DNA of 64,000 bases from positions 4,053,001 to 4,117,000 of the forward strand of contig WPIO01000002.1 in the NCBI GenBank assembly GCA_009760855.2. Direction: 5' to 3'. Each line of letters starts with the position of its first letter. Position 1 is the first letter of the stretch. The notes beneath the pieces are model-generated. The model had not been told where the DNA came from, did not search any database, and saw only the letters and a program-made list of their open reading frames with translations. Positions 39,645-52,474 of the stretch are shown here, piece after piece. This DNA is from Cristatella mucedo. Lineage: Eukaryota; Bryozoa; Phylactolaemata; Cristatellidae. The position numbers and the translations under genes were made by a program.

Positions 39645-40185
39645 AAGGTTTTGTTTAAGGTTTTGTCGCTCACTTTTAGGTCCCTTCATTCTATGGCTCC
39701 AGCCTATCTCTCCGACATACTCCCCCATCAGGCCAAGCATCGTATCACCCGCTTTTCGGAATCCAACAGTCTAGAAATACCTCGTACAAACCTTAAATCC
39801 TTTGGAGACCGTGCATTTAGTTCGTACGCTCCCAAAGCCTGGAACTCTCTCCCGACCTGCGTCAGAACATCCCCTGACCTGACCACATTTAAAAGGAACT
39901 TGAAAACACACCTATTTAGGACAGCACTTAGTGGGTCTCTGTGATTCGTCCTTCACGTGCTTATGCGTGCTGACACTGTGCATGCTGCCACTAACCACAT
40001 TTGCATGCTGACCCTGTGCATGTCACCCCTAACCATGTTATTCATTTTGTTTATTTGTTAAGCATGATTTTACTTACCATTTAATTGCATTTCCCTTTGC
40101 AGCAAATGTAAAGCGCCTAGAAAGAGATTAAGTTCTCTGAGGGCGCTTTATCAAGTACATTAATATTATTATTATTATAATTATA
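39645..40185 (+). mobile_element. L2 LINE, young 3' fragment
   Basis: The last part of the C-terminal domain is an uninterrupted 97-codon frame from about 39651 (FKVLSLTFRSLHSMAPAYLS... to FRTALSGSL), followed by the untranslated end, stem-loop and ATT-rich tail. It interrupts the duplicated segment B relative to segment A near 5795. Its intact frame suggests a recent insertion. Confidence 0.92.
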
Positions 40186-40409
40186 GAAAAATTAAGCAGG
40201 TGTTTATGACATGTACACGAACATGCCTGGAAAAGCATGCAGACGTATGCAATTAGATGCGTATAGCCACCGGTTAGTAGAACCTCAGGCGATTAACCAG
40301 ATCAAAATTATCCTTGGTAATGCATGAAAAACTAGCAGTCACAAGAAATTAAGCCACCTGAGACGCAGGCGTAGATAGGCATAACACAATTTTTTCGGGT
40401 GAGACTAAC

Positions 40410-41790
40410 TTATAAAAAGTAATAGTACATTTTATCGAGCTTACTCAGAGAACTCAATCTCTTTCTAGGTGCTTTACCGTTGCTGGAAATAAGCAGGATT
40501 TAATAGTTAGTGGCAGCTTGCTCAATAAACGACAAGAATAGCACGGTTAGGGGTAGCATGCATAGGGTCAGCATGGAAGTGTGGTTAGTGGCAGCATGCT
40601 ACGTCATCACACATAAGCACATAAAGGACGAATCATGGGGACCCACTGCATGCTGTTATAAATGGATAGGTTTTAGTTTCTTTTTAAATGGGGACAAGTA
40701 AGGAGATGTCGTGACGCAAGTCGGGGGTGAGTTCCAGGCTTTGGAAGCATAAGAACTGAATGCTAGGTCTCCATAGGATTTGAGGATTGTATGCGATATA
40801 GTTAAGAACTTAGATTCCAAACAGCAGGTGAATCGACGCTTAGCCTGGTGGAACAGAAGATCTGATTGATAGGCTAGAGGCAAAAAATAAAGGGATGTGG
40901 AAGTCAATTGACAAAACCTCGAAATCAATGCCTTCCTTTAGTGGGAGCCAGTGCAGGTAGGCGAGAATCGGTCTGATGTGGCAACAGCAGTGCTCGCGAC
41001 AGACAAGCCTAGCTGATGAGTTTTGCTGCCGCAGTAAGCACCTGACTGGGCAGTCAGGTAGGTCAGCAAGCAGTGAGTTACAGATGCAAAGACAGGATGT
41101 CACAAATGCGTGTGCTAATTTAGATGCCGTATCCCAGTCAAAACAAACCCGAGTTTTAGCAATCTTATATAGTTGCAAGTAGTCAGACTTGACTGCGGAG
41201 CTGATGTGGTCGTTGAATTAAAGATCACTTTGGAAAATGACACCTAGGTTTTGTGCATATTTAAAAGGAGATGCTCTGGCAGAGCCAATATATAGCGTTA
41301 GGATTTGCATTTTCTTAATCGCACTTGGTTTTCCCATAACCAGTAAGTTGGTTTTATCATCATTCAGTTAAAGAAAACTTGAGGCCATCCATGTGCGGAT
41401 GTCATCAATGCATAAAGAAAGGGTGTTGGGAGAATTCGACTTGCTGGAGGGCTGGGAGGGACCAAAGCAAGGGTATAACTTAATGTCATTCGCATAAAAG
41501 TGAAAATCTACATTGTGCCTGGCAATCACATCGGCAAGAGCGAGAGTATAAGCCGTGAAAAGAACTGGACTAAGCGCAGAGCCCTGCTCTACCCCATATT
41601 GTAGGGGTTCCTCTGATGATCTTTGTCTATTCACATCAACACTCTTGAGTATCCCACTAAGATAGGATTTGAACATTTGCAGAGCAGTGCCAGTGATGCG
41701 CAGGCTACATGAGAAACGCTCAAGAAGGACTAACTGGTCTGTTCTACCAAAAGCTGCCGAAAGATCAAGGAAAACAGGCACAACAATTAT
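40410..41790 (-). mobile_element. L2 LINE, RT and 3' part
   Basis: The minus strand reads VFLDLSAAFGRTDQLVLLER, GVEQGSALSPVLFTAYT, HFYANDIKLYPCFG (YADD changed to YAND) and then the C-terminal domain with breaks. The 3' tail is at the left (about 40425-40490). It is absent from segment A near 6030 and so is a later insertion. Confidence 0.88.
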
Positions 41791-42200
41791 ACTCAACATG
41801 TGTCTGCAATCTATACTTATATGATGCAAATTCAGTGCATATAGCAACTAAAGAGAGGCTTCCAGCTCCAAGATTTTGGTACCAACGCATTGAAAGCCTG
41901 ATCTCTAAAGTGATCTCAATTTAGTACGTATGTCAACATTTGAGAACAAGTCACTGCACTTAATTGGCCGTCCTACGCATTGAATAGAATACCTGTTATC
42001 TCGGTTATTTTAGACTCAATTTATGACGTCAAACATGTAAATCAGTTCATTAAAGAAAGTACCTTTCAGTTGCTAATTGGAATTTACTGACAGCACAGAG
42101 CCAGTTATAGCTATTTGTTTAATGAGACCACAAAACTAGCAAGCCCCAGTTCATCTGAAGCAGCAATCCAGGGTGATACCCGGGTCTAGGTATTTTAAAA

Positions 42201-43539
42201 CCTCGTATAAACAGCCAGTGTTTTTTCTACTTGCCATAATTACTACCAGGAAGGCAGTCCGGTGTTTCGCTGGTGTTTAAGGGTGGGTATCTTAATGAAC
42301 TCGACCGGCCAAATTAATCCAGTGAATTGATATATGGTCTTGGTCATGACAGCATGTAACTGTTGTCCACAAACAAGTATTCTTGCTCGTAGCTCATCTT
42401 CACCAATGCCATTAGATGGTAGAGGAACATGGATGTATCAATCGCTACACAAGGTTTGAAGTCCCTTACTACTAGATATACTTATTAGGAGATAGCTCAC
42501 ATAGTGCTGGAGGTCACTGTAAGCCAGTTGCTATTGTAGCTGCGAAAAATAACACTACCATCGGGCTACGAGCATGTCTGCGGCTTTCATTGACTGATTT
42601 CCTGTAGCAATCGACCAGCATTCAACGTACTAAGCAGAAATTAGCATTTGATTAGCTGAAAGCTGATGCGCTGGCTGAGCCTCACGCCTGTGCTTAAGCA
42701 TCACCTGAAGGTCAGGTCTTGTCGCTTAAATCGATAATGGAGAGCAGGCTTTCTAGTCACTACCTCCTTTTGGGCAAAGGCACGTACAAGTAGAGTGATC
42801 TACGAATGTTAAAAGAAGTCATGCCTTAATTTTCAGATCTTGTGAAATGCCTTCTAAGGCCATCGAATGAAAATTCAACACAAGTGCGAAGCAGTTGGGT
42901 CCTCTAAGAAGCATACATCTATCTAGTAATAGATTAAACATGTTTTGGGGGTATCTTCGCACCTTGTTTTGTATGTCAATCGACAGCATCGGGGTCACGA
43001 ACATTGCTGATGCTTCTTATTCTGCTTGTTGCCGTCGTTCCATTGCCCGTTTAGAAGGATTGTAGAGAGGATTTGCTGTATTGATGCAGCTCAAAGAAGC
43101 GCAGATCATCTTGCTTCGCAGTAGTCAAGATTTCTGCAGTCAAAAACATCCTGGCTGACATGAGCATCTCAAACTTGTGCTCCTCGCTGCACCCCGTTCA
43201 AACTTCAGCATGTGTAATTGCTTCGCTTGATTTGGCAAGTGGTCATTGCATTCTCTTGGTTGGCATTGGAATTAATTGTGTCGATATTTCTTAAGGGGCC
43301 TTTTCGTCAGTTTCTTTATGCTTCTACCAAAATCTGTACAAGTGTTTACCAATGAGCCAACTTTTCAGGACCCTTAATCGAAAACTCTCTTGTCTACTCC
43401 CACCTTGACTATCGACCTCTATGTAGGCTAGTTTGATAGTGTGGCACTCTCTACTGGCACGGCCGATTGGACCTGAGTGTTTTTGAAGGACCCAACAGCT
43501 ACTTGTGCCTGTAGCATCAACTTGGGAACGGTTTAATGT
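42201..43539. other. No gene seen
   Basis: Sequence of more balanced base composition than the region average but with stops in all frames; no family recognised. Confidence 0.5.
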
Positions 43540-43870
43540 AAATAATAATTAAAAGAAGAATATACCTCCTTAAGTAACTTCTCAAAGCCACAAACACCAA
43601 GTTTGTGATACTCGGAAAAAATTTCTATAGCCCACTCAAGGATTCTAATTGGCTTTCGATACATTCGTATTCGGTAGCAAACAGACTTCCTCTCACGCAG
43701 CAGTGAGAAAGTGAGGAGCATGCGGAATTCGGAGAGCGGTTGAGGTAGTGAGTGGTATGAAAGTAGCAGCTCAGGATGGCTAGACAGGACTTGCCACAGT
43801 CGGCTGCAAGAGAGTGGATTTCGGCGCCTAAGAATAATGAGAATGAGCTCAACATATGAAAACCTGGTAA
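43540..43870 (-). mobile_element. Second LINE family, 3' fragment (antisense)
   Basis: The plus strand contains ggtagcaaacagacttcctc and agtgagtggtatgaaagtag, which are the complements of end blocks in the 1-245 and 6480-7365 copies. ARNPLSCSRLWQV-like sequence remains on the minus strand. Confidence 0.6.
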
Positions 43871-43889
43871 GCAAAGGCTTCTGCCACCA

Positions 43890-43985
43890 AATGCCTTTAT
43901 AATAATAATAATAATAATAATAATACACTTGATAAAGCCCCATCAGATAGCTTGATCTCTTTCTAGCCGCTTTTTTAAGAGTAGG
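43890..43985 (-). mobile_element. Short L2 3' tail
   Basis: (TAA)n at 43902-43924 is followed by the antisense stem-loop (agcttgatctctttctagccgc). Only about 85 bases of the element remain, an extreme 5' truncation. Confidence 0.75.
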
Positions 43986-44194
43986 AATTTAAAAGCATTT
44001 TCATTTTCTGTAGAGGCGTAACGGTACGAGGAGGTAAGGAGCCAAGCTGTGGTGGGAATTATGGGTCAGCATAAAAACTGTCTCATGTATCCAGTAGTCC
44101 ACCAGAAACCATGGAAGCTTCTTGAGACACGTAGTAAAACCTCCGGTATTTGTAAGATACCGGCTTTATCGAATAGAGGAAATATGGTGGTATT

Positions 44195-44315
44195 ACCGCT
44201 TTCAATACAGCCGCTTATGCTGGGTGTGGGCTACACAAAACTCTTTTGCGTAACAACCACATAGTTTTAGTGGCTTCACAGATACAGAGGGAGATACAAT
44301 ACATTGCAAAACCCC
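44195..44315 (+). mobile_element. Second LINE family, 3' terminus
   Basis: agccgcttatgctgggtgtg and cttcacagatacagagggag align with the terminal 110 bases of the 1-245 copy, including the final acaatacatt. Confidence 0.5.
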
Positions 44316-44354
44316 GAGGCATGTGAAAAGAGCTAGATAGAATATATATATACA

Positions 44355-44607
44355 TATATATGTACATGTGTGTGTGTTGTGTGTGTGTGCGTGTGTGTGC
44401 GTGTGTGTGTTGTGTGCGTGTGTGTGTGCGTGTGTGCGTGTGCGTGTGCGTGTGCGTGTGTGCGTGTTCGCGTGTGTGTTGTGCGCGTGTGTGTGTGCGT
44501 GTGCGTGTGCGTGTGCGTGCGTGTGCGTGTGCGTGTGCGCGTGCGCGTGCGCGTGCGCGCGCGCGTGCGTGTGTGCGTGTGTGTGTGCGCGCGTGCGTGT
44601 GCAGTTG
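44355..44607. repeat. Compound (TG)n/(CG)n microsatellite, Z-DNA prone
   Basis: About 250 bases are almost purely alternating purine-pyrimidine: TGTG and CGTG units grade into GCGCGCGC near 44540-44570. The several long open frames on both strands are artefacts of the dinucleotide repeat. It lies about 0.8 kb upstream of exon 1. Confidence 0.95.
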
Positions 44608-44689
44608 AACCTCTGGTATTTGTCAACTAGCCTTGCAGACATATTCATCATGAGCTAAAGTGGTCTAATGGTGCTCTATGTGAAGAAGA

Positions 44690-45405
44690 ATACTGTTGGG
44701 GGCTAGCTAGCAAGGCGGAAGGATATGTCGAACCATCGCCCGGAACTTGGAACCTGTAGCCGAGGAGAAAGCTGAAGCGAGGGCCGTGCCGGCTGTCGCT
44801 CTTGCTCTCGAACCCCTTTGAATCGAGCCGGCACCAGTCAGTGGGAAAGACTTCGAGCTTCGTGTGCGATGAGCAACCGGTATTGCTTGTAAGACCGGCT
44901 GCGGCTTTTTGTTCTGTCCGATTAGGACGCGTCTGCATTCCGATTAATCAAATAGTAGAGCCCTGTGCCCTAGAGCGGTGCAGTAAATCACATGGCGTAT
45001 GCATACAACAAATGCAACGGTCCAAGGAAAGCGGTAAATGCAGCTGACCACCGATATATCAGTCGACAGGCATTGTTTCTAAAGCTTCGATCGTGGGCGT
45101 GTCGTACGTGTACGACAGACACACCGCCCAAAGGAAAGCCTAATATGCAGCTATCCACTAGTAAATCGATAGGCAGGCATTGTTACTGGAGCTCGGATCC
45201 CGGGTTTCAGCCGACATTTAAGTTCAGAGCCACTGCTTTGTGCCTAACAGCTGCTAAGCAAACACGTCTCACGAGCTCAATTGTTCTTGGACAAGAGCGA
45301 CGTGAAGGATGCGGAAAATAGACCAGCTTGAAAACCGAATGGCTACAAAAGGAGCTAGGTGCATGCTTCGGCGTCGCACTGACCCGGATATTGCCATGAT
45401 CCTTT
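44690..45405 (+). promoter_or_regulatory. GC-rich leader/promoter region of the coiled-coil gene
   Basis: About 700 bases immediately before exon 1 are markedly richer in G+C and CpG than the sequence around them, like a promoter plus 5' UTR. I see no convincing TATA box. An imperfect direct repeat of about 55 bases (45032-45091 and 45140-45199, both containing aggcattgttactgg or a close variant) lies inside. Short open frames on both strands here look like composition effects. Confidence 0.4.
45032..45199. repeat. Imperfect direct repeat, two copies about 107 bases apart
   Basis: The two copies share atgcagct, then cagt/gatag, then aggcattgtt and a purine-rich end. They lie 200-370 bases upstream of the gene's ATG, so they could be duplicated regulatory sequence. 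No binding motif is recognised with confidence. Confidence 0.45.
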
Positions 45406-45828
45406 ATGGCCACCATAGACGCTCGGCAGGCTGCAGCCGAACGTAGTGCGAACGCTCTGTCGACCAAACCGGAGTCCGGCAGCTTATACATGCCGGAGAT
45501 GCCGGCCGACAGCCGCCGCTCATTCAGCTCCAAGGTGTTCTGGCTGACGGCATTGGCAGTCGTCGGAATAGCCTGCTACTTGGTGGTCTCCAATCGAAGA
45601 GAAATGATAGCGAACTCGGACAGAGTGGAGGCACGCCTGAGATCTGTGCAAGCCGAGAGCGACGAGGTGCAGGCGAAGCTAGGCAGCTTAGCTAACGAGT
45701 TCACCAAGCTGAAAGAACTGAACTCTCAGCTCAGTGGAACCATCGCAGACTGCAATATCGCAGCAGCCAAGCTACGTGCCTCACAGGCTGAAGCCGAGGG
45801 AAAGGCGGCCACTTGTGCAGACCAAAAG
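45406..45828 (+). CDS. Exon 1 of the coiled-coil membrane protein gene
   Basis: This exon encodes residues 1-141: the N-tail, the membrane helix and most of the coiled coil. It ends AAAAG|gtgagg, a strong splice donor, after codon 141. The ATG at 45406 has G at +4 but T at -3. A second ATG 10 bases upstream (45396) is out of frame and has G at -3; it opens a short reading frame that could dampen translation. If intron 1 is retained the frame runs on to a stop near 46047, giving about 213 residues with an unrelated, non-coiled tail. In-frame ATG codons at residues 29 and 32 are alternative starts. The exon is clearly more GC-rich than the sequence around it. Confidence 0.72.
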
Positions 45829-48800
45829 GTGAGGCACGGCAGCCACACCACCACTTGCCCAGTTATGTTGGCTGGGTGGACTTGGGGGGCGGCCGGAGTG
45901 CGGTGGTTTGGGCTAATGTCAACAGTCAGCCGACGTCAATTTGAAGTCGTGCACAGCATTTTCTGCATGCCTTACCACCACACCAATCGTGGGAGCGTCA
46001 CGTGCTCAAATCGGCTGAACTTGCCCGTGCAGTCTCGGATTGTGTAGGCACGTGTCTAAGTCGACGTGTTTCAGGCTAGTTGAGCGATTTGGACCGATTA
46101 GTGAAACGGTCAGCGACTTTCCACGAGTCCTTCACCCAATTTCTTCTTAAGCTGTTCTACTTCAGAGTCACCCCTAGATACATAAATGTGTTCTGGATAT
46201 AAAATGTGCGTTGTGCCCTTAGAGAACTTAATCTCTATACAGTCGCTTTGCATATGCTGCAGTGGGTATGGCAGAAGCGCATAATGCGCTTCCGCCACTA
46301 TGTACATGAACCTGTTAAATTAGCTGACATCGAATTTAGTGTATGCAGTGCCCTTGGGGTAAGATACTGGAGTTTCTAATATCTCGCTATAACTTACTGG
46401 TACTATTGAATGCCCCTTGCTAACGATAGTAGCTCAAGATTCGTGGGAATTTTGCAATATTATGTCTTTCATCAACATTTGATAAGCGCTGAGAATGCTT
46501 TCAGAATGCATATCGCTGGGTCAGGAGTGATATCACTGGATCTATAAGGTTTCTTGTATAAAATATTTAGTTAATTATCCCATTGCAAATAATTCAGAAA
46601 CCCTGCTCAGAAGACGTCTCTGCTTAGCCGTGGGCAGCCAGGCTAGAACGCGGGCAGCGAAAACCTGCTTCAAAAACTGTTTTCCATATCTGACTCTGAA
46701 AAATGTTATGAGGCACGACGTCTGGTGCCATATATGAGCTTGCAGTCTTCTGTCGTCTCTCGGCTTCCCAAGATGAGCTGGGAATAATAATCGCGACCTA
46801 GCAAAACCTTTGTCAGCACAATCGTACATTAAAGCACTGTCTTCATGTAATAGCTGAGCTTCTCCTAGACCGCTGCTCACCTGTTTTTAGAAACTTCAAG
46901 CATCTGGTGGGCAACTGGAAGAAGCTAAGTGCATCAATTCCTACTTTAGGCAGCGAAAGAGAAAGAGGGAGACAGTGACAGACAGATAGAGTGAAGAGAG
47001 AGAGAGAGAAAGAGAGGAAGCCGATGTGTAGTGGAATTATTGAGAGGACCATACTGCGTTCATCCATCGATTTCCAAGGACGCAGCGACATATAGAATTT
47101 CCGAAGGCTCTCAGTTGCGAAAGTACGCTTGTAATTCTAACCAAAAATCGGTTTCCTAACAATGTATTTGCCGGTTAGAGTTGAATCGAGCAAATAATTA
47201 CTCCAAAGACGTTTCATTATTATTAACCATCGTTCATTGGATTAACTGAGGGATTTTACTCCAAATACCCAACTAGGATTAATAATGAGGTTCTTAATCA
47301 TTAATAAAAACGACGCATAAGCATTTATTTTTTAAATCAACATTACAAGCGGGCGGAAGAATGCATTTTTGTATGGCATATTACTTTTGAACCAATACTG
47401 GTGGGGAAGTATGCCTCGAACGACTAATAACTCTCTGTAACACCCACCTGAGGCCCAGATCACCAACCTGCTGAAGTACTGCTAATATTAAAGGAAAAGC
47501 AATGAGTAACTTTTTTTAGAGTATGTGGACTTTTCACTCGTGGTTGGGTATGCCTTTATTGTGATTTAAGACTGTTAGTGATGGTCGTCTAAATGAGGCC
47601 ACCAACTCGATCACAGCTGTGCAAGGCCATGTCCTAAACCCCGCATGCAACCCGTAGAAGACATTTCTTAAGCCAGAATATAATGCCGCTGCGAGTGCCG
47701 TGGTAAATACTTTCATAGTAACACAAATCGATAGATTATTGTTTCGTCAGTCACCAACCAAAATGAGTTTACTAAGATGGCTGAGCCTAAGAACCCGACC
47801 GTCCTTGCGTGCTTTTAGTACTGCAGTTGTTAGTTGGTTCGGTTAGGGTTCAGTGGTTAGCAAGTCGGAGAGCCGGAATATTCAACTTGTACCGACGACA
47901 GAGAAGTGTCATCACCACCCATTGGTCAGCTGAAGCAGGCAAGCGACTAGTCATAGTTGCCTATGCAGACTAGCTACGTAAGACCTATTAAGGCAGTAAC
48001 AAGACAGCACATCCTCATAAGTTTTAAAATGCAGTTCCTTATTTGCGACAAGCATTAAACTTGCTAATAATAATAATAACATTAATGCACATGATAAATT
48101 GCCCTAAGAGAACTCAATCTCTCTCTAGGAGTTTTACATTTGCTGAATAGTTGCACATTCCGGATCACTGCAATTAGTGGGTCCCTTTGATTCGTCCTAT
48201 GTGGTTGTGCTTGCTCACACTGTGCATATTGCAGCTAACAATATTTGTATGCTGATCCTACGCATGCCAACCCCTAAAAATGTTATTCATGTTGTTTATT
48301 CAGTATGCTACTACTAACCATTCGATCGTGCTTCATTTGCAGCAAACTTAAATTGCTTTGAGAGAGATTAAGTTCCCTGAGGGTGCAATATCGAATGTAT
48401 TATTACCATTATCATGTCTGCTACTTGTACGCCGGTTTCTTGCAGATGAAAAAATTGTCAAGTCATATTGAATATTCGGATATCAGACTGTGACCCTACA
48501 TTTCATGCTACAAATTATGCACGAGCCGCGAATCGGTCAGCTGGTAAGAAAACAAATCCTAGGAAGACCATGACCAGGCCATACTTTCCAAGTTAAATCA
48601 CCATAGCATATTAGAAGTACATGACTTCAAAGAGTAAACCAAATCATATCCCTGTATCTCATTTTTGAAGAGGAACTTCCCCTGACCTGACCACATTTAA
48701 AGGGAACTTGAAAACACGCCTATTTAGGACAGCATTTAGTGGGTCTCTGTGATTCGTCCTTCACGTGCTTATGCGTGCTGACACTGTGCATGCTGCCACT

Positions 48801-51749
48801 AACCACATTTGCATGCTGACCCTGTGCATGTCACCCCTAACCATGTTACTCATTTTGTTTATTTGTTAAGCATGATTTTACTTACCATTTAATTGCATTT
48901 CACTTTGCAGCAAATTTAAAGCGCTTAGAAAGAGATTAAGTTGTCTGAGGGCGCTTTATCAAGTCCATTAGTATTATTATTATTATTATTAAACTGACAC
49001 TGGTGGTTGCACCAAAAATGTATAATCAATTCATCCCATTGGAGCCTGGACTTCATTTGCTCTCACCAACGTTCACCGTGGAGACACTAACGAGTATCTC
49101 TCGTTAACTACCTTGCAAGGTTAAATAATAATTCAATAATAATTCACTTGATAAAGCGCCCTCAGAGAACTTAATCTCTCTCTAGGCGCTTTACATTTGC
49201 TGCAAAGTGAGATAAAAAGAGCTTCGGGCTCAGCATTTAATCGACGAAATATGCTCAACAATTTTTACGTAACCTAAGCATCTTGACTATAGGATACAGT
49301 GTGAGACTGAGTCTGTTCAACGTCATGGACGTGAAGTCTTAGCTCATATTTCGCACTCTATTGTGTTCCTATGTCCATTTTATGATACCAGCTTGAATGT
49401 GAAAATTTTTTTCAGGCTCAGATCGAAAACGAAAAGGGAAATATCGTTAAACAGGAAGAATCGTGCAGAGGTATGTGCCTCTGTCTGTAGATTGGTCTTG
49501 GGAAACTAATTTAAGTGATACAAAATTTAGTAGCTTATTTTCGCGGACAAGAAGATTACAAACACTGCCCTGCTGTTCAACGAGGGAGAATTTAGAACGA
49601 TACATCCTGCGAAGTTAATTGTTTTTCTTCCTTCTCGAAACTTGGTGGTTATTTAAACTGAATCTCTGGGTTCACAGAATTCTTTATTTATTTGCTTCTT
49701 CCCAGCCATATTTTGGGGTTCCTGATTTAAACAATAACGACAATAGTTTTCGAGAGATTTTTTTCTACTAAATCGTTGTTCTTGGTGTGGGTCACCAGAA
49801 TCGTTGACAGACACCTGTATATAGGTTTTCCTATCATGCCATAATGAATACAGAATTTCTTTAATTAGTGGTCATTTTAACATCCATGAATTTATTTTAG
49901 CATGATCTGGTTGCACTTTTAAATAGCTCAAAAAAGCACTGTGCTATTGGTAGTAGCTCGATCATAACAACCCATCTGTTATAAGATTGAGGAAAACTTT
50001 TGTGTTCCATGTTTAAGTCATTATTTTATAAACTAATCATTAGGTTAATTTTTTTTAAGTTTATGAATACATATTTCAACACGGAATAGCGAAACACAAT
50101 CTGATATCTCCACAGAGGCTGGGAGCTCAGCCATTATGAATTTAAACTTTTCTGCTGCAGTACTTTCTTATGCTATATCTTGATATGGCTAAACAATAGC
50201 TTATGTTTTTGCATGTACGATAAATAAAACATATTAAAAATTGATCAGAAGATAAATTTTGTTTAATACATGTTTGATGCTTTTGCTTTCGATTTTAACC
50301 ACGCTGTAACTATAGCAAATACTCACTTTGATTTAATGATAACCTAGATTATATTGCGAAGGCTAAACTAATGAATTAATTTCTGAATACAGTAACTAAT
50401 TGCAGTATGTGAAATATTTACATATAATACAAGGATACATTAGGGAAATTCTTTCAAGTCCCATTATTATTACCATTAATCTTAAGTAATGTTTATGTAA
50501 AACTAGTCCACATCCCAGCCGTATGTGTTACATAAGGTATTCTATTCTAACGATCCCAATTTATGACTTCAAACGTTTCATAATACATTATGCGTGACGA
50601 AATTGGCTGCAGAGCAGGAGTCAGGAAATAGGCGTAACTAATTCAAACTCTGTAAAAATGAAAATATTTGGGTAATGAGAGATTAAAATGCAAAAACTAT
50701 AGCGAAAGAATCAAACTCATTCGCCTAATAGTCTTGCCCCTATTTTTAAAATATCTGGAGAGTATTTCTGGATTTATAAAAATTTAGGAAAATCTCGACG
50801 ATTTCGTAAAACGACCTAATTAAAGATGCTATTTTTGACTCATTTTGAAATTAGAAGGTAATTTAATGCACTAAAAATAGGCTGTGCACACTACCTAATG
50901 TATTGATTACAAGAATACCTGGAAAAAGTGGAACTCTAATGCAGTTCAAGTGGTCCCCTGAGCCCTTTTGGCAATTAACTTAGGCGATAATTCTAAATTC
51001 TACAAGAAATACTAACCAGCTGCTGAATGAGTCTATACAGGCTCCAAGCAAAAACGTCCATATCTCACACATGAATCTAAAGGACACAAAATAAAGTAGT
51101 GTTCTATGACGTAACTTATAATACGGTTCAACGAAGCTCGATTCCTGAACTTATCATGAAAATGCATAAACTTGAGAGAGACCATCTTAAGAGCCTCGTA
51201 TAAGCTTGTTGGATTTTGATTAAATTTTATGGTGCGATTGCTGCGGCAGTTCCCATTTATTCACAGTTCCTACTAGCATGCATGTGATCTCTCAGTAAGT
51301 GAATTCTCGTGTGTTTCATCAACGAAACTAAGTAGATAATTATAGTTAGTTTAAACTCTTTCCATATTTCCGTTTGAAGCCACTCCTTAATGAAAATAGC
51401 TAACTGCATATCATGGACGAGCAAGGTATGCCTATTTCTTTCACTCAGAGTAAGGGTACCTATTTAACGATAGCATAAATATGATCTGTATATCTAAAAA
51501 GGAAAACACCCATGAACCACTTTTTCACGAAGCAGTCTGTTTTCAAAGGCGAAGTTGGTCCACATTAAGTAAATTGGGCCTTTTTGGAAATTGATGCATC
51601 TTCTCTTAGCTGGTTTAGCTAGACCGAAAAGTCCTTAATCCGGTTAGCTATCACTTGATGCTTTTATTATCTGCCAAGCCCTTCGAGTTCGCTGTGGGTT
51701 ACACATCGGGCTAAATTCCTCGTTTGAAAAAATTTTGTAATCTCACGGC

Positions 51750-51787
<38 letters not shown>

Positions 51788-52434
51788 AATTAATAATAGT
51801 GATATGCTAATAATATAGCTCCTCAGAGAACTTAATCTTTTATAGGCACTTCACATTTGCTGCAAAGAAAGCACAATCGCATTTTTACTGATCCCTCTAG
51901 CTGGCTAGCTAAAAGGTCAGTGAGTTACTGGAAAGCCAAGTGTAGGAAATATATATTGTAATTGAGCGATAGAGGTTAAAGTAGTAATACTGCAAGACTG
52001 TATTGCTACTCAAAGTGAGCTCTCATCGAAAGGTACTGAGTTACAGTCTGAGGCAGAGTATGAGCAAAACTGACTGCATATTGAACTAATGCAAGTGATA
52101 AAAAACTGCCTAAATAAGTCTTTCGATGTCACCATGCTGAATAGATTCAAGTTTAACGTCAAATGTTACTGTCTTAAAATTTGTTTTTGCTCCTCAATGA
52201 TATAAACAGTAAGATTTGCTATACTTTCAAAGGTTATACAATTTCTTTTTTGCTTATGAAAAAATTCCAAGGAATGCCCTATGAGATCGACCACAGGTCA
52301 ACATCCTATATTGGGTCTATACTATATCTTGGTTTTCGATACCTATTCGAGAATGCGAATGCGTGCCTAAAAATTCAGAAAATGAAAACACGATCGCAAG
52401 TAATATCTAAGCCATTAGAATGTGTAATATATAC

Positions 52435-52474
<40 letters not shown>

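Larger units (their letters stand above)
38286..42200 (+). repeat. Duplicated block B2
   Basis: Direct-orientation copy of A2 that was later interrupted by L2 insertions at 39645-40185 and 40410-41790. Without them its length (about 1.97 kb) equals that of A2. Confidence 0.82.

Noticed and set aside
44333-44651. Several long open frames of Thr/His/Arg or Cys/Val on both strands
   Set aside because: They are translations of the TG/CG dinucleotide repeat in every frame, not genes.
45150-45200. Cluster of common cloning sites (SpeI, ClaI, SacI, BamHI, SmaI) suggesting vector contamination
   Set aside because: Order and spacing do not match the polylinkers I know, and the sequence is part of an imperfect repeat that continues into native sequence on both sides.
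45207-45533. 108-codon minus-strand frame over exon 1 and its leader
   Set aside because: Antisense shadow of the GC-rich exon; no domain, and the plus strand has the splice signals.
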